Source: Syntrophobacteraceae bacterium
GTDB lineage: Bacteria; Desulfobacterota; Syntrophobacteria; Syntrophobacterales; Syntrophobacteraceae
Direction of reading: 5' to 3'
DNA: 64,000 nt
Assembly: GCA_013314815.1 (NCBI GenBank)
Contig: JABUEY010000003.1
Span: 1-64,000 of the forward strand
Of this stretch, positions 25,443 to 35,215 are shown one piece after another; position 1 is the stretch's first letter, and the number at the start of each line of letters is the position of its first letter. The notes beneath the pieces were generated by a model. That model was not told where the DNA came from, searched no databases, and saw nothing but the letters and a program-made list of their open reading frames with translations. A program made the translations under genes and the position numbers.

Positions 25443-27176
25443 ATGAGAGCTCATCCAAGAAGAGCGGCGGGGGGCTTTGCTTTCAGGCGGCTGATGCTGC
25501 CTGCCCTTGCCTGTATGGCAGTGCTTGTTTTCGTGAGTGGTGCCCTGGCGGCGACGGACATCCTGGTCCAGCCGCGGCTGGCATCCAAGGCTCCGAGGAT
25601 CGATGGAGTGGTTTCGAAAGGAGAATGGGAGGGGGCGCGAGTCACCCCGCTTCCCCTCAGGCCAACCAAGAAATTCGCCGTCCTGCGGACGATGAACGAT
25701 TCGAATTTTCTGTACATCCTGCTGGATGCCCTGGGCGATACGGGAAACAGCCGGGGGGTTGCCGCCGATTATTATGTTCTGGCATTCGACAGGGATCTCA
25801 ACCATAAGGTTACCCCCAACGAAGACATGTTTTACAGTTCCTGCCAGGACGGCCGTCAGTTCATCAAGAGCTACTATCTCAGCGCCGCATCCTTCACTCC
25901 CTGCATCACTCCCGAGAAAGGGTCTCTTGGAAGATACGGATTCGGGCCGACTCCGGATTCAGCCACTCCTCACCGCTTCTATGAATTCAGGATCCTTCTT
26001 TCCGAACTGGGTGCGGATCATGCCAGGTGGACGAGGTTCTTCGGAGGATTGCCGGGAGTCCGGCTCAACGTCACTATACGATCCAGCAGTCCCAAAATCG
26101 ATTATTCCTATCCTACCAACTATCCCTGGCCCGACATGGCGGACAGGATGTTCCTGATCCAGCTTGCCCCGAGTTCGGGACTCCCTGCGACGGGAGACAT
26201 TTTCGCGGGAGTCGGCCTGATACCCGCCACTCCCTACATCGACAACCTGGGCTTTGCCAACATCAATACAGCCTATTTCACGGCGGTGGACGCTCCTTTC
26301 GGTGGAAATCTGAGCATCTTCGGCAACTGGGGAAACCTGCGGTCCTACGGCGCGGCCAGGTACAAGATCAGGTACCAGCGCCGCGAGGGGGGATCGCCGG
26401 GATATCTCATCCAGACGTGGACCAACTTCCGTTACAATCCTGTCACTCTCAAGTGGGATCCTGTCGCGATCGGTCCAGTGGACGCCGAAGGCCGATACGC
26501 GATACCTCCCGTCGGCGAAACCTGGTATTACCCGAACCTCCTGGTGAACTGGCAGACCGCAAATCCGCTCTTCACCGAAGGCACATACGACCTGAACCTG
26601 GAACTCTTCGATGCGGCCGGAAATCCCAAAGCGATTCCGGCGTCCGTGCTCAACAACCTCAGCCTTTTCATCGTCAATACGCCTCCGCAGCTGAAAATCA
26701 ACCGTGTCCTGTACAACGACGCCGAGGTGGGTGCATGCCAGATCGTTAACCAGGGCGCCGCTCCCTCGGGCTTTCAATTCGACATCTCCGCCACGGACTC
26801 CAAGGGGGCGCTCGGTGGATTCAACCTGGTCGGGATTTACGGAAACAACATGAGCAGTCCGGTGTACAGCGATGCCTACAATCCGGGCCACCGGAATGAA
26901 GACGGAGCGAACAGGTGGAATGGGGAAAGCAACCTGGTTGTTCCCGTGGGGCCGCGATGGAGGGCGCCCACCACGTGCGGATACAGTTTTATCCTGTCGG
27001 CATGGAGCCGCGTCTTGAACGGGTATGGTCTGGTCTTCCCCTACGTGGATTATCATGTGAGTCTCACCATTCAAACGGGGGCGGTAACCATGGAACCCGT
27101 CGAAGCCGAAAGCTGTGCGGGCTGCGAAGGAGCCCCAACCGGCTCGGGAGCGCCGTGCAAGCCTGCCGGACTTTAG
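25443..27176 (+). CDS. Exported protein with N-terminal CBM9-like domain
   Basis: A 577-residue protein. A signal peptide spans residues 1-28 (hydrophobic core, then SGALA). The segment APRIDGVVSKGEWEGARVTPL opens a CBM9-like beta-sandwich that runs to about residue 240, a fold found in carbohydrate-binding and cell-surface proteins. The remaining part is beta-rich, with Tyr/Asn/Gly-rich segments and no recognised catalytic motif. The tail is cysteine-rich (CAGCEG). A GAGGAGG site precedes the ATG. The next gene, on the same strand, encodes a metallopeptidase, so the two may act together outside the cell. Confidence 0.75.
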   Translation: MRAHPRRAAGGFAFRRLMLPALACMAVLVFVSGALAATDILVQPRLASKAPRIDGVVSKGEWEGARVTPLPLRPTKKFAVLRTMNDSNFLYILLDALGDTGNSRGVAADYYVLAFDRDLNHKVTPNEDMFYSSCQDGRQFIKSYYLSAASFTPCITPEKGSLGRYGFGPTPDSATPHRFYEFRILLSELGADHARWTRFFGGLPGVRLNVTIRSSSPKIDYSYPTNYPWPDMADRMFLIQLAPSSGLPATGDIFAGVGLIPATPYIDNLGFANINTAYFTAVDAPFGGNLSIFGNWGNLRSYGAARYKIRYQRREGGSPGYLIQTWTNFRYNPVTLKWDPVAIGPVDAEGRYAIPPVGETWYYPNLLVNWQTANPLFTEGTYDLNLELFDAAGNPKAIPASVLNNLSLFIVNTPPQLKINRVLYNDAEVGACQIVNQGAAPSGFQFDISATDSKGALGGFNLVGIYGNNMSSPVYSDAYNPGHRNEDGANRWNGESNLVVPVGPRWRAPTTCGYSFILSAWSRVLNGYGLVFPYVDYHVSLTIQTGAVTMEPVEAESCAGCEGAPTGSGAPCKPAGL

Positions 27177-27198
27177 CCTGCGGATAGAAGCAGTGGCA

Positions 27199-27249
27199 GG
27201 GCGGGAGAACAAGGAGAGAAGGATCGACCGCATCTTCCATCTCCCGCCC
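27199..27249 (+). repeat. Long-loop inverted repeat before the metallopeptidase gene
   Basis: GGGCGGGAGA and TCTCCCGCCC form a perfect 10-bp stem around about 31 nt. It lies wholly in the 107-nt gap, and the next ribosome site (AGGAGGAG) follows closely. No T-run is present. It could control processing or expression of the downstream gene. Confidence 0.5.
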
Positions 27250-27283
27250 AAACATCATAAGGCATGAGGAGGAGTGTAGAGTC

Positions 27284-29251
27284 ATGAATCGCCTGAAACG
27301 CTTTGTCTTATTTTTTGTTCCGATATTCGGCCTGTTCCTGTCACTGGGGGTTTACAGTGCCTGTGCCGACGAACCCGCCGCCGTCATGTGGAAGGTGCTT
27401 GAAGCGGCGAAGTCGGGCAACTACAGTGCGGGAGTCCAGGCGCGCGGCGACGCCCGCGTCATGATAGGGATGTCCGCCAGGCCGATCGCCGAAAAAACAA
27501 GTCTGCTCGTGCTTCTTTATCCGTCCGAAGATGCCAGGACCGCCGGGAAGCCCATCTCGAACCTCGAGGAAGTCCTGTCGGGCAAAGAGACCTCGGCCAG
27601 GTATCATGAATGGAAAGACCCCGGACCGCGCTGGCGGGCGAATCCTTCCGTCAACGCCGTTTTGTTGAAACCGGGTGCGAAATCCCAGTTCATGATCGAG
27701 GTGGATTTTCTCCGCGAAGTGGCGGAGTCGATGAGTGTAAGAGTTCATGGCAAAGTGTTTGAACTGAGCAGAGCCGATCTCGCTCAGACTCAAGACCCCC
27801 TCGAGCTTGCGTTCCTCATGCATGGCAGGCAGCATGCCTCGAGCTTTGCCATCGACCTGTATTACGCCCTCCAGACCGGTGGCAAGTGGACTTTCGGTTC
27901 TTATGCGGAGATATTCGGAGCCGGGGTCAGATCGATCCAGCAGGGGAAGAGCACGGCCGACTACCAGGAAATGGCTGCGGTCCTGCCGGTCAACCTGATT
28001 CAATACAGGAGAAACCTACGACTGCCCGCCAAATTCAAAGACGACGGTGGAGCCATGTTCAACAAGACGCTTTCGAAGGTGCTGGGGGGAGGCAGTGCCA
28101 CGGCTGGAGACGAGTTCTGCTTTTCGGAGGACATCGAAACGTCGGGACGGCAGGTCGCCAGGGAAGGAGTCGGTGAAGCCCTCACGGCATCCTACAGCCA
28201 TACCCTGAGAGGAAGGTTCTCGACGAAATGGTCGAGTGACCATTCCCTGCATCCCGGGTTCGGATTTAAAGTGGAGGCATGGACGAACGAGACGGGGAGC
28301 TGGAAAAAACTTGCCAGCGGCTGGGTCGAGGTGGACGGATACTGGCAGCTGCAGGTTCCGTCGAGTCTCGGGTACCAGGGCAAACAGCTCCGCGTGGTCT
28401 ACCTGTCTTACAACAGCTATTATGCGCCCCAGGATCAGAGCGGGTCCAAATACGCCTGGAAGGATCCGGACAGGGAAAACATTCCCACCAATTATGATGC
28501 CGGTCACCGCTATGCGGATACGGACGGTGGAGCCTACAACGGGGTGGGGGAACTTGTGGAAGCGGCCATGTTCATGTGGTCGAGGCTTTACTGGGACGCC
28601 GGAATCAACCCGGTTCCCTCCTCACCTATCAAGCTGTATTTCCCGAATACCTGGTACGACTGCGGTGACGGGACGGGGTCGCCCTGGAGCTGCGCCAACG
28701 CGAGCGGGGAGATATGGCTGATCGCGGCACACGGAATACAGGCGGAAGTCGTTACCCATGAACTCAGCCACCAGCTGAACAACAAGTTCTGGGGCAACAA
28801 GAAACCGGCAGGCAGCGGAGGCAGCCACAGCCTGACAGGGTGTTATCCGACACGGCTTGGAATGGCCCTGCGTGAAGGTTTCGCCGAATTCATCCCCGCA
28901 TGGGTGGGATACCCGTCGCGAAATGTCGCAGAAGGTGGATTCTCATCCGGCCGCTGGAACCTGGGCTACGACATCGAGACCCGTTTCAGCCCTCCGGCCT
29001 GCAGCAACGGCTGGGAAAATGAACTGTGGGTTGCTCGAACATTCTGGGATCTGCACGATACCCGGTCCGACGGTGATGACATTCTCTGGTTTACGCACAA
29101 GGGAGCGGTCATCGCCATCTACCTTGGAAACGGCATCGCCAGTGACGGCGATGCCAGGGACATGAGATATTACGAAAACATCTACCGGGATGCAGCATCG
29201 GCAGGGCATGAATCGTTCATCACGGACATCTTCGAGCAGAACCGGATGTAG
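27284..29251 (+). CDS. Exported HExxH zinc metallopeptidase
   Basis: A 655-residue protein with a signal peptide (hydrophobic residues 7-25, cleavage near SACA). The first half has no recognised domain. The catalytic motif VVTHELSHQL places zinc ligands at His492 and His496 with Glu493 as base. GMALREGFAEF about 40 residues on offers Glu535 (or Glu531) as a third, gluzincin-type ligand. Several Cys residues surround the catalytic part, as expected for an exported enzyme. The peptidase family could not be named. A small GACTGAA/TTCAGTC stem just past the stop may be a weak terminator. Confidence 0.78.
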   Translation: MNRLKRFVLFFVPIFGLFLSLGVYSACADEPAAVMWKVLEAAKSGNYSAGVQARGDARVMIGMSARPIAEKTSLLVLLYPSEDARTAGKPISNLEEVLSGKETSARYHEWKDPGPRWRANPSVNAVLLKPGAKSQFMIEVDFLREVAESMSVRVHGKVFELSRADLAQTQDPLELAFLMHGRQHASSFAIDLYYALQTGGKWTFGSYAEIFGAGVRSIQQGKSTADYQEMAAVLPVNLIQYRRNLRLPAKFKDDGGAMFNKTLSKVLGGGSATAGDEFCFSEDIETSGRQVAREGVGEALTASYSHTLRGRFSTKWSSDHSLHPGFGFKVEAWTNETGSWKKLASGWVEVDGYWQLQVPSSLGYQGKQLRVVYLSYNSYYAPQDQSGSKYAWKDPDRENIPTNYDAGHRYADTDGGAYNGVGELVEAAMFMWSRLYWDAGINPVPSSPIKLYFPNTWYDCGDGTGSPWSCANASGEIWLIAAHGIQAEVVTHELSHQLNNKFWGNKKPAGSGGSHSLTGCYPTRLGMALREGFAEFIPAWVGYPSRNVAEGGFSSGRWNLGYDIETRFSPPACSNGWENELWVARTFWDLHDTRSDGDDILWFTHKGAVIAIYLGNGIASDGDARDMRYYENIYRDAASAGHESFITDIFEQNRM

Positions 29252-29460
29252 ACTGAAGATCTTCCGGCAGATTGCCGACATGTCCCGTTCAGTCTTTGTT
29301 CCGCGAAGACGGCGAGCCGGCGGCCTGGCTCTAGACCCGGTTCCCGCCTTCGCGGTTCGATTGTGTACCCGCTGCAGGGGCGGTGCCACCAGGCTGCCGG
29401 CTCCCGACTGGATGGCTTCGAATAACCATTCGAACCTCGCAATGGATTCAACGTAAGGTG

Positions 29461-30045
29461 TCAGCCCGCGCCGTTCTCCCTCTCGCGCCAACTGCGCACC
29501 ATGTCTCGCTGAACCTCGGTCTCCGGGGATGGATAATCCCCGTGGGGCGTATTCCTTCGAAGCTCCGCTATTCTCTTGAGTGCCATATCCCCGCTCAAGC
29601 CGTGCCTGACCAGGTAACATCCCACAACGGTGCCCGTACGGCCGACTCCCCCCAGGCAGTGAACATAGACGGGAACATAGTGTGATACCGCCCAGTCGAT
29701 TTCATCGAGGATGACTTTCATCTGGTGCGTCGAAGGCACTCCCAGGTCCCTGACAGGCATCCTCGTCTGCCAGATCCCGGACCCGCGGTCCCTGGCGATT
29801 TCACACAGGATCTCTCCGTACGGCGTCATCAGCCTGCCGTAGCGGTCCAGTTCGTTTTCTTCCATAAGGTTGATCACCCGCCGCACACCACTTTCGAGCA
29901 GGCGGACCATCCTTTGCCTGGTTTCCGAGATATCCGGGCTGCCGGGGTAGGCCCCGGCCAGGAACCTTCCCGGCATCACCCAGTAGGAAAGAGGGTGCGG
30001 AACCGGCAGTCGAAATTCGATGCCGTCTTCCGTTCTGTATTCCAT
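29461..30045 (-). CDS. Dual-specificity/tyrosine protein phosphatase
   Basis: A 194-residue cysteine phosphatase. The P-loop HCLGGVGRTGT carries the nucleophilic Cys and the Arg. The upstream MPVRDLGVPSTHQM is in the place of the general-acid loop. The ATG two codons after another in-frame ATG was preferred because the nearer AAGGA then has normal spacing. Substrate unknown; no kinase gene is adjacent. Confidence 0.85.
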   Translation of the reverse strand: MEYRTEDGIEFRLPVPHPLSYWVMPGRFLAGAYPGSPDISETRQRMVRLLESGVRRVINLMEENELDRYGRLMTPYGEILCEIARDRGSGIWQTRMPVRDLGVPSTHQMKVILDEIDWAVSHYVPVYVHCLGGVGRTGTVVGCYLVRHGLSGDMALKRIAELRRNTPHGDYPSPETEVQRDMVRSWRERENGAG

Positions 30046-30492
30046 CCAGCCCATCCTTTCCGTCCCCCGCGAAGAGACTCCCGGCGGCTGCCGCATGTCC
30101 AAACGCCAGGCAACGTTCCCTCTTGTCTTTATTCATTATCACCCATCCAATCGCCATCCGCCACCTTTCATTCTTCTCCATAACCACGCCGCCCCTCACG
30201 TTTGCGTGGCGTGGCGTTATTCTTCTGGTTTGGGTTTGTCCATTCCACCAGAGCCTAACCCCGGCTCGACCTGTTTTCATCGTTGTGTGTGAGCCCACGG
30301 CTCATGGAAGTTTGCATGGAAGTTTACCGGACGAACCAATCTTTTGAGTCCCTCTTTGTTCCGCTTTTGTGAGAGAATGTCTTCCCAGGAAGCCGAAACC
30401 GGCGTGTCGGCTGTAGCAACGAACTGGTTTCCCTCGCTGAGGATGCGTTTCGAGGGAAACGATCCCACGATCGTCAGTCAAAGAGGATTCCT
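30046..30492. other. 447-nt intergenic region
   Basis: Divergent spacer between the phosphatase and the ASCH protein. Contains one copy of repeat family 3 (30276-30336). No gene or clear terminator was seen. Confidence 0.45.
30276..30336 (+). repeat. Dispersed intergenic repeat, family 3, copy 1
   Basis: Shares GTTGTG, GAGCCCACGGCTC, TGGAAGTTT and CCGGACGAACCA with 36211-36261 in the same order and orientation. This copy has a 12-bp internal duplication of CATGGAAGTTT. Confidence 0.55.
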
Positions 30493-31197
30493 ATGAAAGC
30501 CATCACTGTCCAGCAGCCGTTCGCATTCGAGATCATGAGCGGCCTGAAGACCATCGAGGTGCAGACATGGGACACTCTGCACCGAGGGGACCTGCTGCTC
30601 TGCTCGACGCGAAAGCCCGCGTTTTCCATGAAAGATATGGAAGAAATCGAAGAGGAATACGGATGCACGTTCCTCCATGGGTACGCACTGTGTCTTGTCC
30701 GCCTTGTGGATGTTCGACTCATGCAAAAAGGAGACGAGGAACCCGCCTTAATGGATGAAATCGATCCTGAGAGCTATTCCTGGGTATTCGAAGACATCCG
30801 TCCCGTCATTCCTTTTCCCGTGAAAGGCAAGGAGGGACTCTTCCATGTCGATGACAGTCTCATCACGGTGTCGCCGTTTCGATACGATGAAGCAGTCGTT
30901 GTAAAGAGCGGGACCATCGACCAGGATTTTGGGATCGACTTTTCGGGATGGCAGGGAAGAACATCGGAAATTGTCCTCATCGACGAGGGGGAACCGAGGA
31001 TACAGGTGATATGGGACAGTGTTTCCCTCCGATCCCTGCCGCTTTCCGTCATAGAACGATGCGAGAAGGAAGGGATCGACTGGACGGGGATTCTCCTGCG
31101 CCTGGGTGAGATCGACCATGCGGAACCGAGGGACACCTGGGATGAGGTGCAGGAGGCGGTCGAGCGGATCATCGAGGAGAATCCGGCCCTGTTTTAA
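30493..31197 (+). CDS. ASCH-domain protein
   Basis: A 234-residue cytosolic protein. The N-terminal 110 residues read ITVQQPFAFEIMSGLKTIEV, then HRGDLLLCSTRKPAF, the typical opening of an ASCH (PUA-like) RNA-binding fold. The C-terminal half is acidic, with no recognised motif. ASCH proteins are thought to bind RNA or act as nucleases; no function can be fixed here. AAAGAGGA stands before the ATG. Confidence 0.75.
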   Translation: MKAITVQQPFAFEIMSGLKTIEVQTWDTLHRGDLLLCSTRKPAFSMKDMEEIEEEYGCTFLHGYALCLVRLVDVRLMQKGDEEPALMDEIDPESYSWVFEDIRPVIPFPVKGKEGLFHVDDSLITVSPFRYDEAVVVKSGTIDQDFGIDFSGWQGRTSEIVLIDEGEPRIQVIWDSVSLRSLPLSVIERCEKEGIDWTGILLRLGEIDHAEPRDTWDEVQEAVERIIEENPALF

Positions 31198-31229
31198 GAG
31201 ATCGACCCATGGCCTGAAAGCATCGATTC

Positions 31230-33974
31230 TCAATCGTCGTCCTTGATCGTGACCGTGGCACTGCCCGGCGAACCCACCTGGTATGAAGGAAGGGGAGAAA
31301 GGGTCAGGATCACGGTCTCATCGTCTTCGGGCTTCTTGCCGTTGTCCAGGGGAATGATGCGAATCACCTGGAAAGCCTTTCCCTTCGGAATGACAAGTTT
31401 TCCCGACAGGCGGACGTAGTCGGTGCCGTTGGTTGCCGTTCCGGAAATCTTGTACCTGACTGTGAGAGGTTTACTCCTGTCCCCCTTTCGGTTCACTCTT
31501 ATCTTCCCTGTATTCGTTCCGGGTTCCGACGCCACCGCGTCCGTGGCGGTGATCGTGACCACGGGCGGCTGCCTGGCATAATCCCCTGCCGCCTGGACGG
31601 ATCCGCCGGCCTGGGTCGTGATGGTTTGAGGTGCCGGCCTTGTCCAGTACGGGATCTTCTTGAACGAGACGGTGTGACTGCCCGCCGCCAGACCGGACAG
31701 TACCTCGCCGGAATTTTTCCAGGCACCTCCATCCACCCTCCACTGGGCGCCGGCGGCAACGGCCTTTGGAGGAGAAATCTTTACGCTCAGGGTCCCTGTC
31801 TCTTTCTGCAGCTGGTAGACTCCAGTGGCTGCAGTGGTCTGGCCGCCGACGATGTTGACGGCCTGGTCGGTTGGCGACACCCAGCCGGCAATGCTCTTGA
31901 AGGAAAGGGTGTGTGAACCGGCTGCAAGATTGGAAACCGTCTGGCCGCTGTTCTTCCACGCGCCTCCGTCCACTCTCCATTGAGCACCCGCCGTGGCTGC
32001 CTGCCCGGGAGTGATGGTGACGGAAACCGCTCCCGTCTGGCTGGCCCCCGCCGCAGTCAGGGAAAGAGTGTACTGGGAGATGACGGCATTGTTCCCCACT
32101 TCCTGGATCTTGAGATAGTAGGTGCCCGCATCGAGCGCGTTCGCACCGGTCCGCTCGATCAGGGAAAAGCTCCCGTTGCCGTCGTCATTGTCATATTCCA
32201 CCAGTGAGGTGCTGCTGTTGGGACCGAACAGCCACATTTCGGTATCGCCCACGGATCCGTTGGTTTCGATGCGCACTTCGCCCGGCTGAGTGAGTGTGAA
32301 CTTCACCCAGTCCACGTCGGCGGGCACATGGATGGACCTGGTCTGCATCTGCCCCACTGCTATGTTTTTCGCCTCTGCCGGCGTATCGTCCGGTTCGTAT
32401 TCGTCCCCCGCGGATCCCCCCAGTATATCCACGGTAAAGGTGATAGAGCTGCCGACGCTGCCCACATTGTAGATTTTCAGTCCACCCGGACCTCCGCTGG
32501 AGAGGAAACTCGATGGATTGGTGGAATCGTTGATCTGGGTCCTGGAGACGTTGCTGCTGAAATGGGCCTGAGCCGGCGTGCCGTTGGCGTTGAGTGTCCC
32601 GCCCGGGCGGTACACGTAGACTTCATCCGGCGGGCCATTGGCATTGCCCTCACATTGCGTATTGATCCTGTAAACGAGCAGCCCCTCGCCGGGCAGGCTG
32701 CTTTCGAACGTTCCTTCTTTCTTTCGGTATTCGACCACGAAGTATTCGGACGAAGAATTGGGAGAAGCGATGCGGTAGGCACTACCGGGCGAAGACCTGA
32801 GAGAGGGCAGCGAGTAAGTCCCCGATGCCGTTATCTGGGGGATGGAAGAAATCCACGAACCGTATTTCCATTTCATGTGGGCGCTCATATGCTGCGGCGG
32901 ATTGGTCTGGTATTCCATCAGGTCCCACTGGTAAACGGGATTCTTCCCATCCTGTGAATAATGATAGAGGTCCGGGGCCCCCAGGGAATGGAACATTTCA
33001 TGGCACAGGACACCTACGTTGATGCTTTTCTGCAGCTGAAGATTGTACGCCCCGACCCTCTTGCCGTTGATGTAGACCTGCTCGCTGTACAGGTTCCACT
33101 GGTGAGGCCACAGAAGAGAACCCCAGGCGCTGGGATCTCCCTGCACGACAAACACCACGTTATCCACATATCCGTCGGCATCGGAATCCACGTTCAGACC
33201 TGACGGAACCTGCGATTTTACCGCTTCCACCGCCCTTTTGAGCAGCCCATGCTCCCTGGAGGCGCGTTCGCTTTCCTGGTAGCCGATGGTATTGGATGCG
33301 CTGTAAGGCATGAAATATTCTCTCGGGTTGCTGTCCAGGTAGCTGTTCACAGAACCCGAAGACAAAGGATAAAAGTGGGAAACGATAGACAACTGGTTGT
33401 ACGAAGCTTCCTTGAAATAGTTGTTCACGGAGCTCTGGGCGGAATTGAACATCCCCTCGTAGGTGCTTATGTCCTGCCAGAAGTTGGGATCGCTGGCAAA
33501 GCGGATAAAAATGACGATGTTGTTTATCGTGCCCAGTTGAGGAGTGCCGACGATCATGACGTCGTAGGCTGGAGCTGCCTGGCCCAGGAGCTGCCTCTGA
33601 ACCAGGACCTTATCCTGAAGCCTGCCTGGAGCGATATTCACGTTCTTCTTCAGGTTCAGCGCCCGGGGATCCTCCTCCCCCACCCGGTAGGGAGAGGGCA
33701 CTACATCTTCATCGCCCTCCAGCGCATACACGTAGTAGCCGGTGTCCGGGTCCTGGACGATGGTGTAGCCGTCTTCATCGTGGAGCCAGTTGTGGAATTC
33801 GTCTCCGCTGGCCAGGCACTCGATGACCGTGCCGTCCGGCTGCTTCAGGGTTACAGGCACATTGCGCAGCAGGGCGCCGTGTACGCATGTGGCGGCGGAA
33901 GCCAGGATCATGAAGCATACGGTCCAAAGGATCCAATGCTGGAACCGGGTCACACGGCCTTTCGATCGCTGCAT
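31230..33974 (-). CDS. Secreted M6-family metalloprotease with PPC, PEGA-like and Calx-beta domains
   Basis: A 914-residue exported protease. A signal peptide spans about residues 1-33. The M6 (immune inhibitor A-like) catalytic domain has CHEMFHSLGAPDLY, with zinc ligands His325 and His329 and Glu326 as base, and the Met-turn-like QWDLMEYQ. A pre-peptidase C-terminal domain follows (DEYEPDDTPAEAKNI). Two tandem 75-residue PEGA-like repeats each contain AGAQWRVDGGAWKNSG. A C-terminal Calx-beta domain ends in acidic KDDD. Such proteases degrade extracellular protein, which fits an amino-acid-using lifestyle. GGGGGAGAGG precedes the ATG. Confidence 0.88.
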   Translation of the reverse strand: MQRSKGRVTRFQHWILWTVCFMILASAATCVHGALLRNVPVTLKQPDGTVIECLASGDEFHNWLHDEDGYTIVQDPDTGYYVYALEGDEDVVPSPYRVGEEDPRALNLKKNVNIAPGRLQDKVLVQRQLLGQAAPAYDVMIVGTPQLGTINNIVIFIRFASDPNFWQDISTYEGMFNSAQSSVNNYFKEASYNQLSIVSHFYPLSSGSVNSYLDSNPREYFMPYSASNTIGYQESERASREHGLLKRAVEAVKSQVPSGLNVDSDADGYVDNVVFVVQGDPSAWGSLLWPHQWNLYSEQVYINGKRVGAYNLQLQKSINVGVLCHEMFHSLGAPDLYHYSQDGKNPVYQWDLMEYQTNPPQHMSAHMKWKYGSWISSIPQITASGTYSLPSLRSSPGSAYRIASPNSSSEYFVVEYRKKEGTFESSLPGEGLLVYRINTQCEGNANGPPDEVYVYRPGGTLNANGTPAQAHFSSNVSRTQINDSTNPSSFLSSGGPGGLKIYNVGSVGSSITFTVDILGGSAGDEYEPDDTPAEAKNIAVGQMQTRSIHVPADVDWVKFTLTQPGEVRIETNGSVGDTEMWLFGPNSSTSLVEYDNDDGNGSFSLIERTGANALDAGTYYLKIQEVGNNAVISQYTLSLTAAGASQTGAVSVTITPGQAATAGAQWRVDGGAWKNSGQTVSNLAAGSHTLSFKSIAGWVSPTDQAVNIVGGQTTAATGVYQLQKETGTLSVKISPPKAVAAGAQWRVDGGAWKNSGEVLSGLAAGSHTVSFKKIPYWTRPAPQTITTQAGGSVQAAGDYARQPPVVTITATDAVASEPGTNTGKIRVNRKGDRSKPLTVRYKISGTATNGTDYVRLSGKLVIPKGKAFQVIRIIPLDNGKKPEDDETVILTLSPLPSYQVGSPGSATVTIKDDD

Positions 33975-34363
33975 GGCGCCTCTCCCCCTTGAGGATCAGG
34001 ATGCACTCCGGATGGCTCGAATCGGTTCGCGCTTCGACCGCGGCCATCTCGGGTCGGTCTTCCTGAAAAAGATGATCTGAACGAATCGGTATATTGGAGA
34101 AATGTGAAAACTTGAGCGCAAAGCTGACCGCACAACGAAGCGCCCCGCCGGCCATCCGCCTGCTGGACCGCACCCCGGCCCCCCCCTGTCGAAAGGGCGA
34201 TCATGGGCCATACGTATACTATGGCATTTTTTGCGTGACAAGAGAGAAGAACCGGGCGAATCTGAAAGGAGACCAGAAGGATTTCCGGTCCCTCCGGAAC
34301 CATTTTTTCCACCGCGGACTCCATCCACTGCGGGCGGCTGCGAACCTGCCCGGGGAGTAGATT
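33975..34363. other. 389-nt divergent intergenic region
   Basis: Separates the M6 protease and ADP-ribosylglycohydrolase genes and should hold both promoters. It has a small palindrome around CCATACGTATACTATGG (about 34208-34224) and no recognised gene. Confidence 0.45.
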
Positions 34364-35134
34364 ATGATCGGAGCCATCGCTGGAGACATCATCGGGTCCA
34401 TATATGAACACCGCCCGATCAAGACGAAAGATTTTCCCCTGTTCGATTCCCGTTGCACCTTTACCGACGATACCGTTCTTACCGTGGCGGTGGCCCAGGC
34501 CATCCTGGACGGGCGAAGCTACCTCGACGCCATCGTCGAATACGGCCGCCGCTACCCGTACGCCGGATACGGCGGTTCCTTCATCCAATGGCTGCGCTCG
34601 GCCAACCCCATTCCCTACAACAGCTGGGGAAATGGTTCGGCCATGAGGGTGAGTCCAGTCGGGTTTGCGTTTGAGTCCAGGGAGGAAGTGCTGCGTGAAG
34701 CGGCCAGGACCGCTGAAATCTCCCACAACCACCCCGAAGGCATCAAGGGAGCCCGGGCCGTCGCGCTTGCGGTGTTCCTGGCAAGAATGCGCCTGTCGAG
34801 AAACGACATCCGGCAGGAGATCGAGCAGGCATTCGGCTACGATCTCCACCGCACCGTCGACGAGATACGCCCTGTCTGCCGCTTCGATATCTCCTGCCAG
34901 GGCACGGTTCCCGAAGCGCTCATCGCCTTCCTTGATTCGGATTCATGGGAGGATGCCGTTCGCAATGCCGTTTCCCTCGGCGGCGACAGCGACACCCTGG
35001 CCTGCATCACCGGTGGTGTCGCCGAAGCCTTCTACGGCGCCGTACCGGATTTCGTTCAAAAGAAGGTGGAAGAAACACTCCCGGAAGAACTCTGGGAGAT
35101 CGCACTTCGATTCCGCCGCAAGTTCATGAACTAG
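34364..35134 (+). CDS. ADP-ribosylglycohydrolase family protein
   Basis: A 256-residue relative of DraG, which removes ADP-ribose from proteins or small molecules. The Mg-binding motifs are clear: GAIAGDIIGSIYE at the N-terminus, TDDTVLTVAVAQAI, and the C-terminal GGDSDTLACITGG. GWGNGSAMR-like sequence (SWGNGSAMRVSP) completes the active site. A GGGGAG ribosome site lies before the ATG. No ADP-ribosyltransferase gene is nearby, so the target is unknown. Confidence 0.92.
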   Translation: MIGAIAGDIIGSIYEHRPIKTKDFPLFDSRCTFTDDTVLTVAVAQAILDGRSYLDAIVEYGRRYPYAGYGGSFIQWLRSANPIPYNSWGNGSAMRVSPVGFAFESREEVLREAARTAEISHNHPEGIKGARAVALAVFLARMRLSRNDIRQEIEQAFGYDLHRTVDEIRPVCRFDISCQGTVPEALIAFLDSDSWEDAVRNAVSLGGDSDTLACITGGVAEAFYGAVPDFVQKKVEETLPEELWEIALRFRRKFMN

Positions 35135-35215
35135 GGTTTATCGGAATCCCTTTTCATGCCGAACGAACCCCCTCATCGAGGAGACAGGATCCCACGGCGC
35201 ATCGTACGTTCATAT

